Shown: in pieces, positions 1 through 7,609 of the stretch | Numbering within the stretch: position 1 is the first letter of the stretch | Layout of the letters: every line of letters begins with the position of its first letter | IMG/VR virus record: IMGVR_UViG_3300033155_000884 | Location: 1-25,843 of that record | DNA from: a virus | Direction: 5' to 3' (one strand) | Length of the DNA stretch: 25,843 nucleotides | Translations under genes and position numbers: made by a program | Notes under the pieces: model-generated | The model's input: the letters and a program-made list of their open reading frames with translations, nothing else | The model's database searches: none | Told to the model about the DNA's origin: nothing

Positions 1-62
1 GCGTGTCCGCTTGCATCGCCTCCGTGGTCACGATCATAGTGACGAAGGTGACGCCGCGATGA
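1..62 (+). CDS. C-terminal end of an unidentified upstream gene (partial)
   Basis: The frame starting at base 3 is open from the window edge to a TGA at 60-62. It encodes about 19 residues, ending ASVVTIIVTKVTPR, with a hydrophobic run that could be the end of a membrane segment. Its stop overlaps the ATG at 59 as ATGA, the coupling used repeatedly in this gene cluster, which is the main reason to list it. Too little is visible to name a function, and it could be chance. No start is inside the window. Confidence 0.3.
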   Translation, partial: VSACIASVVTIIVTKVTPR

Positions 63-595
63 TCCGCGACCGAATCAAGGCACTCCGCCGGGTCAAGGCC
101 TCCGAGCTATCGCCCTCGCCCCGCAACTGGCGAACCCATCCGCAGTCCCAGCAAGAAGCCCTGAAGGGCATCCTCGCCGAGGTAGGCTACGCCGACGCCC
201 TGCTAGCCCGGGAGCTACCGGACGGCTCGCTCGAACTGATCGACGGCCACCTCCGCGCCGAGATAACGCCCGATCAGGAGGTGCCGGTGCTGGTGTTGGA
301 CCTCGATCAAGACGAGGCGGCGAAGCTGTTGACCGTGCTTGACCCGCTGGCCGGGCTGGCCGAGACGAATACCGAGGCGTTGGGGCAATTGTTGCAGGAG
401 ATGCAGACGGATAGCGCGGGGTTGCAGGCGATGCTTGACGGGCTGGCGGAATCGGTGACCATTCCAACGGATGATAATTGGGCGGATGCGTTCGAGGAGA
501 AGGGCGACACAACAGCGGTGGATAACCTGAAGCAAATAACTTTTGTTCTGGAGGTCCACCATCACGCCGCTCTCCTGGATCATCTAAAGCAGTAA
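59..595 (+). CDS. ParB-like nuclease-domain protein
   Basis: The 178-residue protein has a ParB/Srx-type N-terminal domain. Residues 12-30 contain the typical opening (ASELSPSPRNWRTHP), residues 60-68 contain the LIDGHLRAE box that corresponds to the ParB G-x-H-R motif, and a VPVLVLDLDQDEAAKL segment follows. The C-terminal half is acidic and helical and has no recognisable HTH, so this is not a chromosome-segregation ParB. Phages often carry such stand-alone domains near terminase or DNA-modification genes; some of these proteins are nucleases or CTP-binding switches. I chose the ATG at 59 because AAGGTG sits 8 bases upstream. An in-frame TTG at 11 would add 16 residues and lacks a ribosome binding site. 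The next gene encodes a Mom-like protein, so a role in DNA modification or packaging is plausible but inferred. Confidence 0.8.
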   Translation: MIRDRIKALRRVKASELSPSPRNWRTHPQSQQEALKGILAEVGYADALLARELPDGSLELIDGHLRAEITPDQEVPVLVLDLDQDEAAKLLTVLDPLAGLAETNTEALGQLLQEMQTDSAGLQAMLDGLAESVTIPTDDNWADAFEEKGDTTAVDNLKQITFVLEVHHHAALLDHLKQ

Positions 596-624
596 GACGG
601 AAACAAAAACGACGCACTGGTGGC

Positions 625-1473
625 ATGGTTACAAACAGATTCATAGTCAGGCCGATTGCGCGAAAGGCGGCGCGCCGAATGTGCGAGGATCACCCGCACG
701 CGGGGACGCTGCCCAATAGCAGCAAGCACTACATGCGCCTTGACATTGATGGACGCCCGGCCGGCTTGGCTGTCTGGGGGTACGGCATCGTGCCGCACCA
801 GACGCCGAAGCACCTATTCGGTGACACCGCCGGCGTTCATGATTACCTGGAATTGTGCCGGTTCTTCGTCTATGACTGGTGTCCAACAAACACGGCGAGT
901 CGGTTTCTTGCCGTTACGCATCGGGTCATCAAGAGACATGCACCGCATGTGAAGTGGCTATATACATACGCGGCGGGCTTTCAGGGGTTGGTGGGGCATA
1001 TCTATAAGGCCGCGGGATACACTTACATTGGGCGGACACTCTGCAATGGATTTGCCTACGTTCCTCGTGTTGGGCTGATTCATGCAATTGCTATTTGGCA
1101 CCGATGGAAAGCAATAAAGCGAGCTAACAATTCCGACCTACGGAAACTGCGACTCATCTTTCCTGATGTGTGGCGGTGGTGCGGGTACAACTTTCGCTAT
1201 ATCTATTGGCTGTGCAGCAAGGCGGAAAAAACCCGCCTGCTAAGCGTGGCAAGATTCGAGATACAACCATATCCGACGGAGGCAGACCTGGAAATCTGGC
1301 TGGAAGACGAGAACGGCAGGAAGGAAGCGATCGAACCGGCGTTTGCCAAGACGATTCCAATCGTGAAGTTACCGACACGGAGAAAACGCGCCACAAGCAT
1401 AGACAGCGATGCGACCGCCAACCAGGCGGGAGACGGCGGTGCAAGTCCGACCGTGGCGCTTTCCAACGCATGA
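625..1473 (+). CDS. Mom-family DNA-modification protein (GNAT-like)
   Basis: The 282-residue protein resembles the phage Mu Mom family, GNAT-fold enzymes that modify the N6 amino group of adenine in phage DNA and so protect it from restriction. The family core is visible at about residues 75-140: YLELCRFFVYDWCPTNTASR, then a helix (FLAVTHRVIKRHAP), WLYTYAAGFQGLVGHIY and KAAGYTYIGRT. The final IYKAxGY...G segment is the most characteristic. From memory, many relatives have S-Y-A-D where this one reads TYAA, so the active site should be aligned before assuming activity. The C-terminal 60 residues are basic and low-complexity, longer than in Mu Mom (about 240 residues). The ATG at 625 has only a weak upstream GGTGG. 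The gene lies between a ParB-like gene and the terminase genes, which suits modification before packaging. Confidence 0.72.
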   Translation: MVTNRFIVRPIARKAARRMCEDHPHAGTLPNSSKHYMRLDIDGRPAGLAVWGYGIVPHQTPKHLFGDTAGVHDYLELCRFFVYDWCPTNTASRFLAVTHRVIKRHAPHVKWLYTYAAGFQGLVGHIYKAAGYTYIGRTLCNGFAYVPRVGLIHAIAIWHRWKAIKRANNSDLRKLRLIFPDVWRWCGYNFRYIYWLCSKAEKTRLLSVARFEIQPYPTEADLEIWLEDENGRKEAIEPAFAKTIPIVKLPTRRKRATSIDSDATANQAGDGGASPTVALSNA

Positions 1474-1511
1474 AAGACCTCGACCTGAACCCCCGGTTGG
1501 CGGAGTAGACA

Positions 1512-1910
1512 ATGGGACGACCCAAGCTAGACATCGACCCGAACATCGTCGAACGCCTGGCGATGCGCTTCTGCTCGAAGAGCGAGATCGCCGCGGTCAT
1601 TGGCTGCGATGGCAAGACAATAGCAAACCGTTTTTCCGAGGAATATGACAAAGGACGGGAAAACGGAAAATCCGTGCTCCGGGAATTGCAGTGGAAGGCG
1701 GCGTCTGCCGGCAACATCGCCATGCTGATTTTCCTCGGCAAGCAGTACCTCGGGCAGTCGGACAAGCAGGTGATCGACCACGGTGGCGAATCGCTTGCGG
1801 TCATCGAGCGGATTGTAGCGAAGCGTCAGACAACTTTACCGAGTGGAGCGAATGGCAACGGGAACGGCGACACGCACGGCGGAAATGGATCTGCACCAGG
1901 TGCAGGCTGA
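1512..1910 (+). CDS. Terminase small subunit-like protein
   Basis: The 132-residue protein has a helix-turn-helix at about residues 22-41 (SKSEIAAVIGCDGKTIANRF), followed by a helical segment ending in MLIFLGKQYLGQSDK, a signature often seen in small terminase subunits. These subunits bind the packaging site on phage DNA and recruit the large subunit. The last 20 residues are Gly/Asn-rich and are encoded where the gene overlaps the start of the large subunit by about 60 bases, so that tail may be unconstrained. GGAG lies upstream of the ATG. Assignment rests on the HTH, size, the LGKQYLG segment and position immediately before the large subunit. Confidence 0.8.
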   Translation: MGRPKLDIDPNIVERLAMRFCSKSEIAAVIGCDGKTIANRFSEEYDKGRENGKSVLRELQWKAASAGNIAMLIFLGKQYLGQSDKQVIDHGGESLAVIERIVAKRQTTLPSGANGNGNGDTHGGNGSAPGAG

Positions 1911-3105
1911 GTTCGTCGACTGCGATGAGGTCATCAGCGGGTTCGTCGGCGGCCGGGGCGCCGGCAAGACGACGGTCGGCGCGTACAAGATGCTGCTGAA
2001 GGCCAAGCCGGACAGGACCTACGCCGTGATCGCCCCGACGTATCCGATGCTTCGAGACGCTTCGATGGAGGCCTTCATGTCGCTCGGCCGGGATCGGTTC
2101 GATTACGTTCGCGGCTACACGTCCTCGGACGGTGTGGCCCGGCTGGGCAATGGTGCCCGGGTACTCTTCCGATCGGCCGACAATCCGGAGCGGCTCCGTG
2201 GTCCGAACCTATCGGGCGTCTGGCTCGACGAGGCCAGCCAGATGAAACGCGAGGCCTTTGAGATCGTGATGGGCTGCCTCCGCGAGGGCGGTGAGCAGGG
2301 GCACCTGATGGCAACGTTCACTCCGAACGGCCGGAGCCACTGGACATACGACCTGTTCGTCAAGTCGGGCACGGCGACGTTGTTCCGCGCCTCGACGCTC
2401 GATAACCCGTTTCTGCCGCCGGACTTCCACGATACGCTCAAGGTACAGTACAGCGGGCTACGTGCCAAGCAAGAACTAGAAGGCGAGTTCGTTGATATCG
2501 AGGGGGCGGAGTGGCCGTCCGAGTTCTTCAGCGACGATATCTGGTTCGATGAATGGCCGGAGAAGTGGCGGTGTAAGACGGCGGCCCTCGATCCATCCAA
2601 GGGCGTGGGGTCCAAGTATGGCGATTACTCGGCTTTCGTATGGCTGATGGTCGGCTTGGATGGCCGAATGTATATCGACGCCGACCTCGCAAACGACCGG
2701 CACACTGGCATCCTGGTGGATACGGCCATCCAGCTTCAGCGCACCTTTCAGCCTGATGTCTTCGCTTTCGAGGTGAATCAGTTTCAGTCGTTGCTCGCCG
2801 AGAACGTTTTGACGGCGGCCCGAGGTGCGGCGCTGCATGTGCCGATCTGGCCGGTCGATAACCGGATGAACAAGGAAGTGCGGATACGGCGGCTCACCCC
2901 GTGGCTCAGTCAGGGTGTGCTGCGCTTCAAGGGCGGCTCGCCGGGTTCCGAGTTGCTCGTCAACCAGATGAGAGACTTTCCGCTGGCCGACCATGACGAC
3001 GGGCCCGACGCCCTGGACATGGCCGTTCAGGCGATTGGGAAATTGGGGCGGCCCACGGACGGGCTTGGCAGCAACCTTCTACAGGCCATAGGATCTCGGG
3101 CATGA
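1843..3105 (+). CDS. terL: Terminase large subunit (ATPase/nuclease)
   Basis: This is the packaging motor: an ATPase that pumps DNA into the prohead and a nuclease that cuts the concatemer. Numbered from the GTG at 1843, Walker A is GGRGAGKTT at 36-44 and Walker B with its catalytic glutamate is VWLDEAS at 126-132. A coupling segment FTPNG follows. The RNase H-like nuclease domain begins with ALDPSKG (Asp250) and ends with DDGPDALDMA (Asp385-Asp389), giving the acidic residues expected for two-metal catalysis. Its 420 residues are typical. The start is uncertain: GTG 1843, ATG 1852 (GGAG only 3 bases away) and ATG 1885 are all in frame, and 1885 lies just before the conserved LHQVQAEF. It overlaps the small subunit gene by 26 to 68 bases and ends in an ATGA overlap with the portal gene. 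Confidence 0.95.
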   Translation: MERMATGTATRTAEMDLHQVQAEFVDCDEVISGFVGGRGAGKTTVGAYKMLLKAKPDRTYAVIAPTYPMLRDASMEAFMSLGRDRFDYVRGYTSSDGVARLGNGARVLFRSADNPERLRGPNLSGVWLDEASQMKREAFEIVMGCLREGGEQGHLMATFTPNGRSHWTYDLFVKSGTATLFRASTLDNPFLPPDFHDTLKVQYSGLRAKQELEGEFVDIEGAEWPSEFFSDDIWFDEWPEKWRCKTAALDPSKGVGSKYGDYSAFVWLMVGLDGRMYIDADLANDRHTGILVDTAIQLQRTFQPDVFAFEVNQFQSLLAENVLTAARGAALHVPIWPVDNRMNKEVRIRRLTPWLSQGVLRFKGGSPGSELLVNQMRDFPLADHDDGPDALDMAVQAIGKLGRPTDGLGSNLLQAIGSRA

Positions 3106-4682
3106 ATATCATGGAACAACTCACCGGCAACCGTAGCGGTCGCAGCCGTTCGATCATGGAGGCTCTTGCGCGGATCAATCAATCGTTCGCCATCATGGAG
3201 TCGGCATTGAGCTTTGACGATACTATCGTGGACCCGCGCGAGGCGTTCTATGACCAGACGACCGGCGAAATGTGGGACCCGGTTGGCGGTGACAGATCGA
3301 CCGCAACGAACCTCCGCACCGAGGAGACCCTGGCGGCCGTACGCCGTGAGTGTCGGCAATTGGCCATGCACAATCCGTTCGCCATCAACGGCCACGAGAA
3401 CCGGATCAACTATCTGGTTGGTAGTGGGCATGTCTACACGGCGGTGCCGATCCACGGCACGGCGCTGGCAAGGGAGATCGACAGCCAAGAGAAGTCCAAC
3501 CGGCAGCAACGCAAGGACGGCGAGGATGTGGCGGCCGTCGAGGATCCGCTACGGCCGCCTCAGCGGTGGATCGACGAGTTCCTCACGCGGAACAAGTGGG
3601 GCGCGCGGCAGCAGGAGATCATCCGGCGGAAGGATCGGGATGGGGAGTGCTTCCTCCGGATCTTTGCGGACAAGGAAGACGGCATGCCGCTGATCCGGTT
3701 CGTGGAGCCGGGGGAGGTTGCCACGCCGTTGGAGTTGGTGAGCAACCCGGACGCCCGCTGGGGGATTCTGACGGAGCCCGGTGACGTCGAGACCGTACTG
3801 GGGTATTTCCTCGGCGGCGAAAACGAGCCCGTGCCGGCGGCCGAGATTCAACACCGCAAGCAAGGCGTGGACTTCAACGTCAAGCGGGGGTTGCCGCTCT
3901 ACTTCTCCGTCAGAAAGAACCTGCGTCGGGCCGAGAAGCTGCTGCGGAACATGAGCACGGTGGCCGAGATCCAGGCGGCCATTGCGATGATCCGGAAGCA
4001 CAACCAGGGCATCCAAGCGAACATCAATAGCATGGTGCAAGGCAATGCCGACGTGTCGGTGTTGAACCAGCGGACAGGGAAGACCAGTTACCATAAGCAG
4101 TACGCCCCCGGGACGATCATCGACGCCAGCGACCAGATCGAATACGAGTTCCCGACGCAGGGCATCGACGCCGGCAACTATGTCCAGGTGTTGCAGGCCG
4201 AGCTTCGGTCGATCTCCAGCCGGCTGGTCATGCCCGAGTTCATGCTGACCTCGGACGCATCGAACGCCAACTATGCCAGTACGATGGTAGCCGAGGGCCC
4301 GGCTGTCAAGATGTTCGCGCGGCTGCAGTGCAACATGATCGAAGAGGACGCGGAGATTATGGAGCGGGTGCTGGACGCCGGGGTGGAGGCTGGCAGGTTC
4401 CCGGCGGAGTTGCGAGAGCAGATCGAGGTGGACGCGAAGGCGCCGCAGCTTGCGGCACGGAACCGGAAAGACGAGGTGGACGCCGATACCGTGCTGGTGC
4501 GTGAGAAGATCATGAGCAAGCGTACGGCCCGGGTGAGGCAGGATCTCGACCCGGACGAAGAGGAGGAACTGATCGAGTCGGAGAAGGGCCCGGACCCGTT
4601 CGGGGGAATGGCCCTGGACGGGCTGCCGTTCGGAGGGCAGCCAAAGAACCCCAACGAGCAAGGAGAAGAGGACGATGAATGA
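3102..4682 (+). CDS. Portal protein
   Basis: The 526-residue protein has portal-type features: an N-terminal arm, a segment NPFAINGHENRINYLVG, the DGECFLRIFADKE strand pair followed by RFVEPGEVATP (the usual place where portals describe DNA-facing wing strands), and a long helical clip/stem region around FSVRKNLRRAEKLLRNMS. The C-terminal 100 residues are strongly charged, with an acidic DPDEEEELIESE stretch. Portal forms the dodecameric ring at one capsid vertex through which terminase packages DNA and to which the tail attaches. The ATG overlaps the terL stop as ATGA and the gene overlaps the next by 8 bases. Position between terL and a MuF-type gene is decisive. I cannot separate lambda-type from HK97-type by eye. 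Confidence 0.9.
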   Translation: MNIMEQLTGNRSGRSRSIMEALARINQSFAIMESALSFDDTIVDPREAFYDQTTGEMWDPVGGDRSTATNLRTEETLAAVRRECRQLAMHNPFAINGHENRINYLVGSGHVYTAVPIHGTALAREIDSQEKSNRQQRKDGEDVAAVEDPLRPPQRWIDEFLTRNKWGARQQEIIRRKDRDGECFLRIFADKEDGMPLIRFVEPGEVATPLELVSNPDARWGILTEPGDVETVLGYFLGGENEPVPAAEIQHRKQGVDFNVKRGLPLYFSVRKNLRRAEKLLRNMSTVAEIQAAIAMIRKHNQGIQANINSMVQGNADVSVLNQRTGKTSYHKQYAPGTIIDASDQIEYEFPTQGIDAGNYVQVLQAELRSISSRLVMPEFMLTSDASNANYASTMVAEGPAVKMFARLQCNMIEEDAEIMERVLDAGVEAGRFPAELREQIEVDAKAPQLAARNRKDEVDADTVLVREKIMSKRTARVRQDLDPDEEEELIESEKGPDPFGGMALDGLPFGGQPKNPNEQGEEDDE

Positions 4683-5064
4683 CGATATGCGAGCGGTGGT
4701 GATCGAGGTGCCCCAGGATGTATACGATGGGATGCGATTCTGCCGCATTCGCTATCCGGGGCAGATTGTTGCGGTGTCGCAATTTGTGGCATCCCCTGGA
4801 ATGCAAGTGCGATTGGCGTCGAATAAATTCCCGGAATCGTGTGCCGCACCGCCAATGGGCCAACCGTACAAGCGGGCCGGTTGGCGCATCGGTATGGCCG
4901 GCAACGAAGCGGCCTTGCTTCTCGATTTCGACGGGCCGAAAGAAGCGGGTGGCGACGCGGAAGACATTCTGGAGGATAAACCCCAGGTTGTTCCGGCCGG
5001 GGCCTTGTCTCCCGGTGACATCCGGACGTGCCCAAAAGGAGGTGGCGACGATGCCTCGCCGTAG
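4675..5064 (+). CDS. Hypothetical protein between portal and MuF-type gene
   Basis: The 129-residue protein has no fold I recognise. The N-terminal half is mixed alpha/beta (AVVIEVPQDVYDGMRF, GQIVAVSQFVAS) and the C-terminal half is Gly/Pro/Asp-rich and probably disordered. Its start overlaps the portal stop by 8 bases, after an AGGAGAAGAGG purine run that is a good ribosome binding site. Its last 14 bases overlap the next gene, and its 3' end also carries the AAAGGAGGTG that serves that gene. It is probably a small virion or assembly accessory, judged by location only. Confidence 0.6.
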   Translation: MNDDMRAVVIEVPQDVYDGMRFCRIRYPGQIVAVSQFVASPGMQVRLASNKFPESCAAPPMGQPYKRAGWRIGMAGNEAALLLDFDGPKEAGGDAEDILEDKPQVVPAGALSPGDIRTCPKGGGDDASP

Positions 5065-6247
5065 CAACCTACCCACCCGAACCCTCAGAACGCTGGTAGA
5101 ACGCCGCACGGTAGCCCGTGACGGCCGACTACGGGGTATCGGCAGATCGATAGACCGGGTGACTCGACGCCTGGAGGAGCGCACCCTGGGCATCGTAGCG
5201 GCCAACCGTGGCGGACGGGAGGGTGTGATCGGCTCAGTAGATGCCGTGATGATCGGGGCAATCTTCGAGTTGTCCGAGTTGGTGGGCTCCGAACTGCGGA
5301 AGCTGGTCTCGTGGTCATTCGAATCGGCCTCGACGGCGACGATCCGGAGCCTTCCCCTCGTGTACTGGGTACGGCGGCTGCGGCCGGTGGTGCCCGTGCT
5401 GGCGATCGAGGGCGTGCCCTATCGCATGCGAGACCATCTTGCTTCCCTTGGGTTTTCTCGCAATGAAGCTATATCGCTTGCTGATCGCGCAGCCAAGACA
5501 TCGCAAGACCTATCTACGTTGCAGAGCTCGATCTTACTCGAACGTGACAGCCCGTTGGAGGCCGAGATCGAGATCCAGCGTATCCTCGACGGGGAGGCCA
5601 CGGCCGCAGAGGCGGTCGAGATCGTCCGTGCCATCGAGTTCCCACCGCCGACGCCCGAGCAGATTGACGCAATCCTCAACGCCACCTCGGCCAATGATGG
5701 CCTATCGGCAATGAGTCGCATCAAGACGGTGGAGTCTGCCCGGATGGGGGAGGTGCGGGATCTCATCAAAGGAGCATTCTCCGGCGGGTTCGAAGGTGCG
5801 TCGGCGGTCGAAGCCATTGCCCCGCGGCTCCGGCACCTCGTAGGGAACGATCCGGGGCAATCGACTGGGATGAACTACCGGGCGAAGCGGATAGCCCGGA
5901 CGGAGGGGGTGCGGATCGCGGAGACCGGGCTGCGGGAGACGTGGGAGGAGGTCGGGGATGTCATCGAGGCGATCGTCTGGTATTCGGCCCGGGTGCCGCG
6001 TACCCGTCCGGATCATGCCGCCCGGCACGAGAAGCGCTACCTTCGAACGTCCAGCCGCGAGTTCATCGCCCGCGACGGCGAGCGGCTGCCGGAGATCCCT
6101 CTGGGGCCGAACTGCTTGTGCTGGACGTCCGCCGAGTTGCGAGCAGACTTGACGGACGGGCTGCCGCAAGAGAACCTAGGGGCGTGGTACGATCCGGCCG
6201 CCTTGAGGGCGGAGAAAGCAACCCAACAACACACGGTGCCAACATGA
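5051..6247 (+). CDS. Phage head morphogenesis protein, SPP1 gp7/MuF-type
   Basis: The 398-residue protein carries the C-terminal MuF domain: RIARTEGVRIAE, then a tryptophan (WEEV), an Arg/Asp pair in RVPRTRPDHAARHE, and the closing PLGPNCLCW cysteine motif. The spacing A-RTE, W, R-x-D-H and P-N-C-x-C is the standard layout. MuF/gp7-type proteins are minor head proteins that interact with portal and can be ejected with DNA; in some phages the domain is fused to toxins, but no extra C-terminal domain is seen here. I chose the ATG at 5051 because AAAGGAGGTG lies about 7 bases upstream. The frame is open back to 4718, but that part overlaps the preceding gene in another frame. Its stop overlaps the next start as ATGA. 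Confidence 0.85.
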   Translation: MPRRSNLPTRTLRTLVERRTVARDGRLRGIGRSIDRVTRRLEERTLGIVAANRGGREGVIGSVDAVMIGAIFELSELVGSELRKLVSWSFESASTATIRSLPLVYWVRRLRPVVPVLAIEGVPYRMRDHLASLGFSRNEAISLADRAAKTSQDLSTLQSSILLERDSPLEAEIEIQRILDGEATAAEAVEIVRAIEFPPPTPEQIDAILNATSANDGLSAMSRIKTVESARMGEVRDLIKGAFSGGFEGASAVEAIAPRLRHLVGNDPGQSTGMNYRAKRIARTEGVRIAETGLRETWEEVGDVIEAIVWYSARVPRTRPDHAARHEKRYLRTSSREFIARDGERLPEIPLGPNCLCWTSAELRADLTDGLPQENLGAWYDPAALRAEKATQQHTVPT

Positions 6248-6483
6248 AGAAAGCCCAACCCCCCCGATCTGCTATTGCATCTCAGCCGGTCCCGTGTAAG
6301 ATACAGGCGAGGGAGGCCCCAAGCTCAGCGGTCGATGCCGTGCAGAAGGGCGTCAAGCGTTTGCTGGCGATGGATGACGAAATGACCGACAACAAAGAGT
6401 ACGGCGAGGTTCAGATCACCGTTGAATACCGAGCCGGTATAGCCCAGAAGGTCAACACGATGAAGCGAACGGTGGACAAGTAG
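6244..6483 (+). CDS. Small hypothetical protein
   Basis: The 79-residue basic protein starts at an ATG overlapping the MuF-type stop (ATGA). The N-terminus is Pro/Gln/Lys-rich. The rest looks helical (SSAVDAVQKGVKRLLAMDDE) followed by a strand-like EVQITVEYRAGIAQKV. I do not recognise a family. It is the last gene before the rho-independent terminator at 6530, so it ends the packaging/portal transcription unit. Confidence 0.55.
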   Translation: MKKAQPPRSAIASQPVPCKIQAREAPSSAVDAVQKGVKRLLAMDDEMTDNKEYGEVQITVEYRAGIAQKVNTMKRTVDK

Positions 6484-6529
6484 TCCGTTGACATAACCCA
6501 TATTCGCGGGCGCTGAACGAAGATCTCAG

Positions 6530-6579
6530 GCCCGGCTTCTCGGATCAATTGCCCGATCCTTGAGGAGCCGGGCTTTTTT
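6530..6579 (+). terminator. Rho-independent terminator between portal and protease units
   Basis: The arms are GCCCGGCTTCTC (6530-6541) and GAGGAGCCGGGC (6562-6573). They form a 12-bp stem with a single G-U pair, and a run of six T follows at 6574-6579. The loop contains a smaller GGATC/GATCC stem. It lies 46 bases after the preceding stop codon and 22 bases before the protease start. There is no matching A-run on the left, so it acts on + strand transcription only. No good promoter is visible between it and the next gene, so readthrough or antitermination is likely. Confidence 0.88.
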
Positions 6580-6601
6580 CGTTTCTTGCCGGGAGTAAAT
6601 C

Positions 6602-7564
6602 ATGAGCGAGCAGTTTTCCGAGTCGTTCGATAGCCGCGGGGCCACCCTCGCCGTCGAGCGAGAAGCCGGGGTGATCCGTGGCGTAAAGCTCTTGGGGCCT
6701 TCATCGAGCAACGGCAGGGACTACCCGAAGGAAACCATGGCTCGGGCCGTTGGGCTATACGAGGGCGCAAAGGTCAACGTCGACCATCCGGAGGGCTCAG
6801 CGGCAACGCCGCGCCGCTATGGTGATCGCCTCGGCGCGCTCAAGAACGTACGAGTGGGTCGAGGCAGCGACGGCCTGTTCGGGGATCTGCACTTCAACCC
6901 GAAGCACGCCCTCGCCGAGCAATTGATATGGGATGCCGAACACGCGCCAGAGAACGTCGGGCTATCCCACAACATCAAGGGCAAAACCACGCGCGGCCGC
7001 AACGGGCGGGTCGTCGTGGAAGAAATACAGCGAGTCAATTCGGTCGATCTGGTCGCCGACCCGGCTACGACTCGCGGCCTATTCGAGGATCATGGCGACC
7101 AGGAATCCCAAGAGGAGAAGGACCAGATGGAATTCCAGAAGATCACGGTCGAGCAGCTTCGGGCCGAACGGCCGGACTTGCTCGAATCAATCGCCGCCGA
7201 TGCGGTGAAGACACACCTCGGCAGCGAAGAGGCGAAGGCGAAAGACGCCAAGCTGACCGCGTTGATCGAAGAGGTCGATCGGTACAAGGGCAAGGAAGAG
7301 CTTGCCGCGAAGCAGGAGGCGGTCGACAAGCTGATTACCGAGGCCAAGCTCCCGAAGGAGCTCGCCTCAGACGTGCTTCGCGAATCGCTGCTGGCGACCG
7401 ACGATGAGGGCCGCAAGCGGCTGATCGAGGAACGCCAAGCCATTGCGAAGGGGCTCGGGTCGACCGGACCGAAGAGCACAGAACAAAAGACGCTTATGGA
7501 GGGCGTCGCCGGCGAACTCCCATCGGCGAAGGAGTACGCGGCCAGGCTGCGCCGGGCTCGCTGA
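6602..7564 (+). CDS. Prohead protease fused to scaffold domain
   Basis: The 320-residue protein has an N-terminal capsid maturation serine protease. The probable catalytic His62 is in KVNVDHP and the probable Ser122 in VGLSHNIKG. A strand pair around VNSVDLVADPATTRGLF (about 150-166) closes the domain, as in prohead core proteases. From about residue 175 the protein is Lys/Glu-rich and helical, the composition of a scaffold that fills the prohead and is later degraded. Such protease-scaffold fusions are known from lambda C/Nu3. GGGAG lies 6 bases before the ATG. A strong internal ribosome binding site and in-frame ATG at 7127 suggest the scaffold part is also made alone; it is listed separately. 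Confidence 0.87.
   Translation: MSEQFSESFDSRGATLAVEREAGVIRGVKLLGPSSSNGRDYPKETMARAVGLYEGAKVNVDHPEGSAATPRRYGDRLGALKNVRVGRGSDGLFGDLHFNPKHALAEQLIWDAEHAPENVGLSHNIKGKTTRGRNGRVVVEEIQRVNSVDLVADPATTRGLFEDHGDQESQEEKDQMEFQKITVEQLRAERPDLLESIAADAVKTHLGSEEAKAKDAKLTALIEEVDRYKGKEELAAKQEAVDKLITEAKLPKELASDVLRESLLATDDEGRKRLIEERQAIAKGLGSTGPKSTEQKTLMEGVAGELPSAKEYAARLRRAR
7127..7564 (+). CDS. Putative nested scaffold protein (internal in-frame start)
   Basis: ATG 7127 is codon 176 of the protease gene and in the same frame. It is preceded by AGGAGAAGGA (7113-7122), with AGGAG 9 bases and AAGGA 4 bases from the ATG, as good as any start signal in the window. The product would be 145 residues, almost all helical and highly charged (EEAKAKDAKLTALIEEVDRY), with no protease motif. 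This matches lambda, where scaffold Nu3 is made from an internal start in protease gene C. The purine-rich sequence also encodes Gln/Glu/Lys, so it could be coincidence. Confidence 0.62.
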   Translation: MEFQKITVEQLRAERPDLLESIAADAVKTHLGSEEAKAKDAKLTALIEEVDRYKGKEELAAKQEAVDKLITEAKLPKELASDVLRESLLATDDEGRKRLIEERQAIAKGLGSTGPKSTEQKTLMEGVAGELPSAKEYAARLRRAR

Positions 7565-7609
7565 TCGCGCCGTTTACGAACCAGAACCAGAACGGAAAGG
7601 ACACAAGTC

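Noticed and set aside
1170-1508. 112-codon plus-strand frame within the Mom-like gene
   Set aside because: It overlaps the C-terminal part of the Mom-like gene, has charged low-complexity shadow composition and no ribosome binding site.
3549-4748. 399-codon open frame on the minus strand
   Set aside because: It is exactly antisense to the portal gene, with Arg/His/Leu-rich composition and no recognisable domain. Long antisense frames are common in GC-rich coding DNA.
4718-5050. N-terminal extension of the MuF-type protein
   Set aside because: The frame is open but overlaps a separate gene, has Arg/Cys/Ser-rich shadow composition, and the ATG at 5051 has an excellent ribosome binding site.
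6488-6506. TTGACA followed by TATTCG as a promoter
   Set aside because: The spacing is 7 bases, not about 17, and nothing like TATAAT occurs at the right distance.
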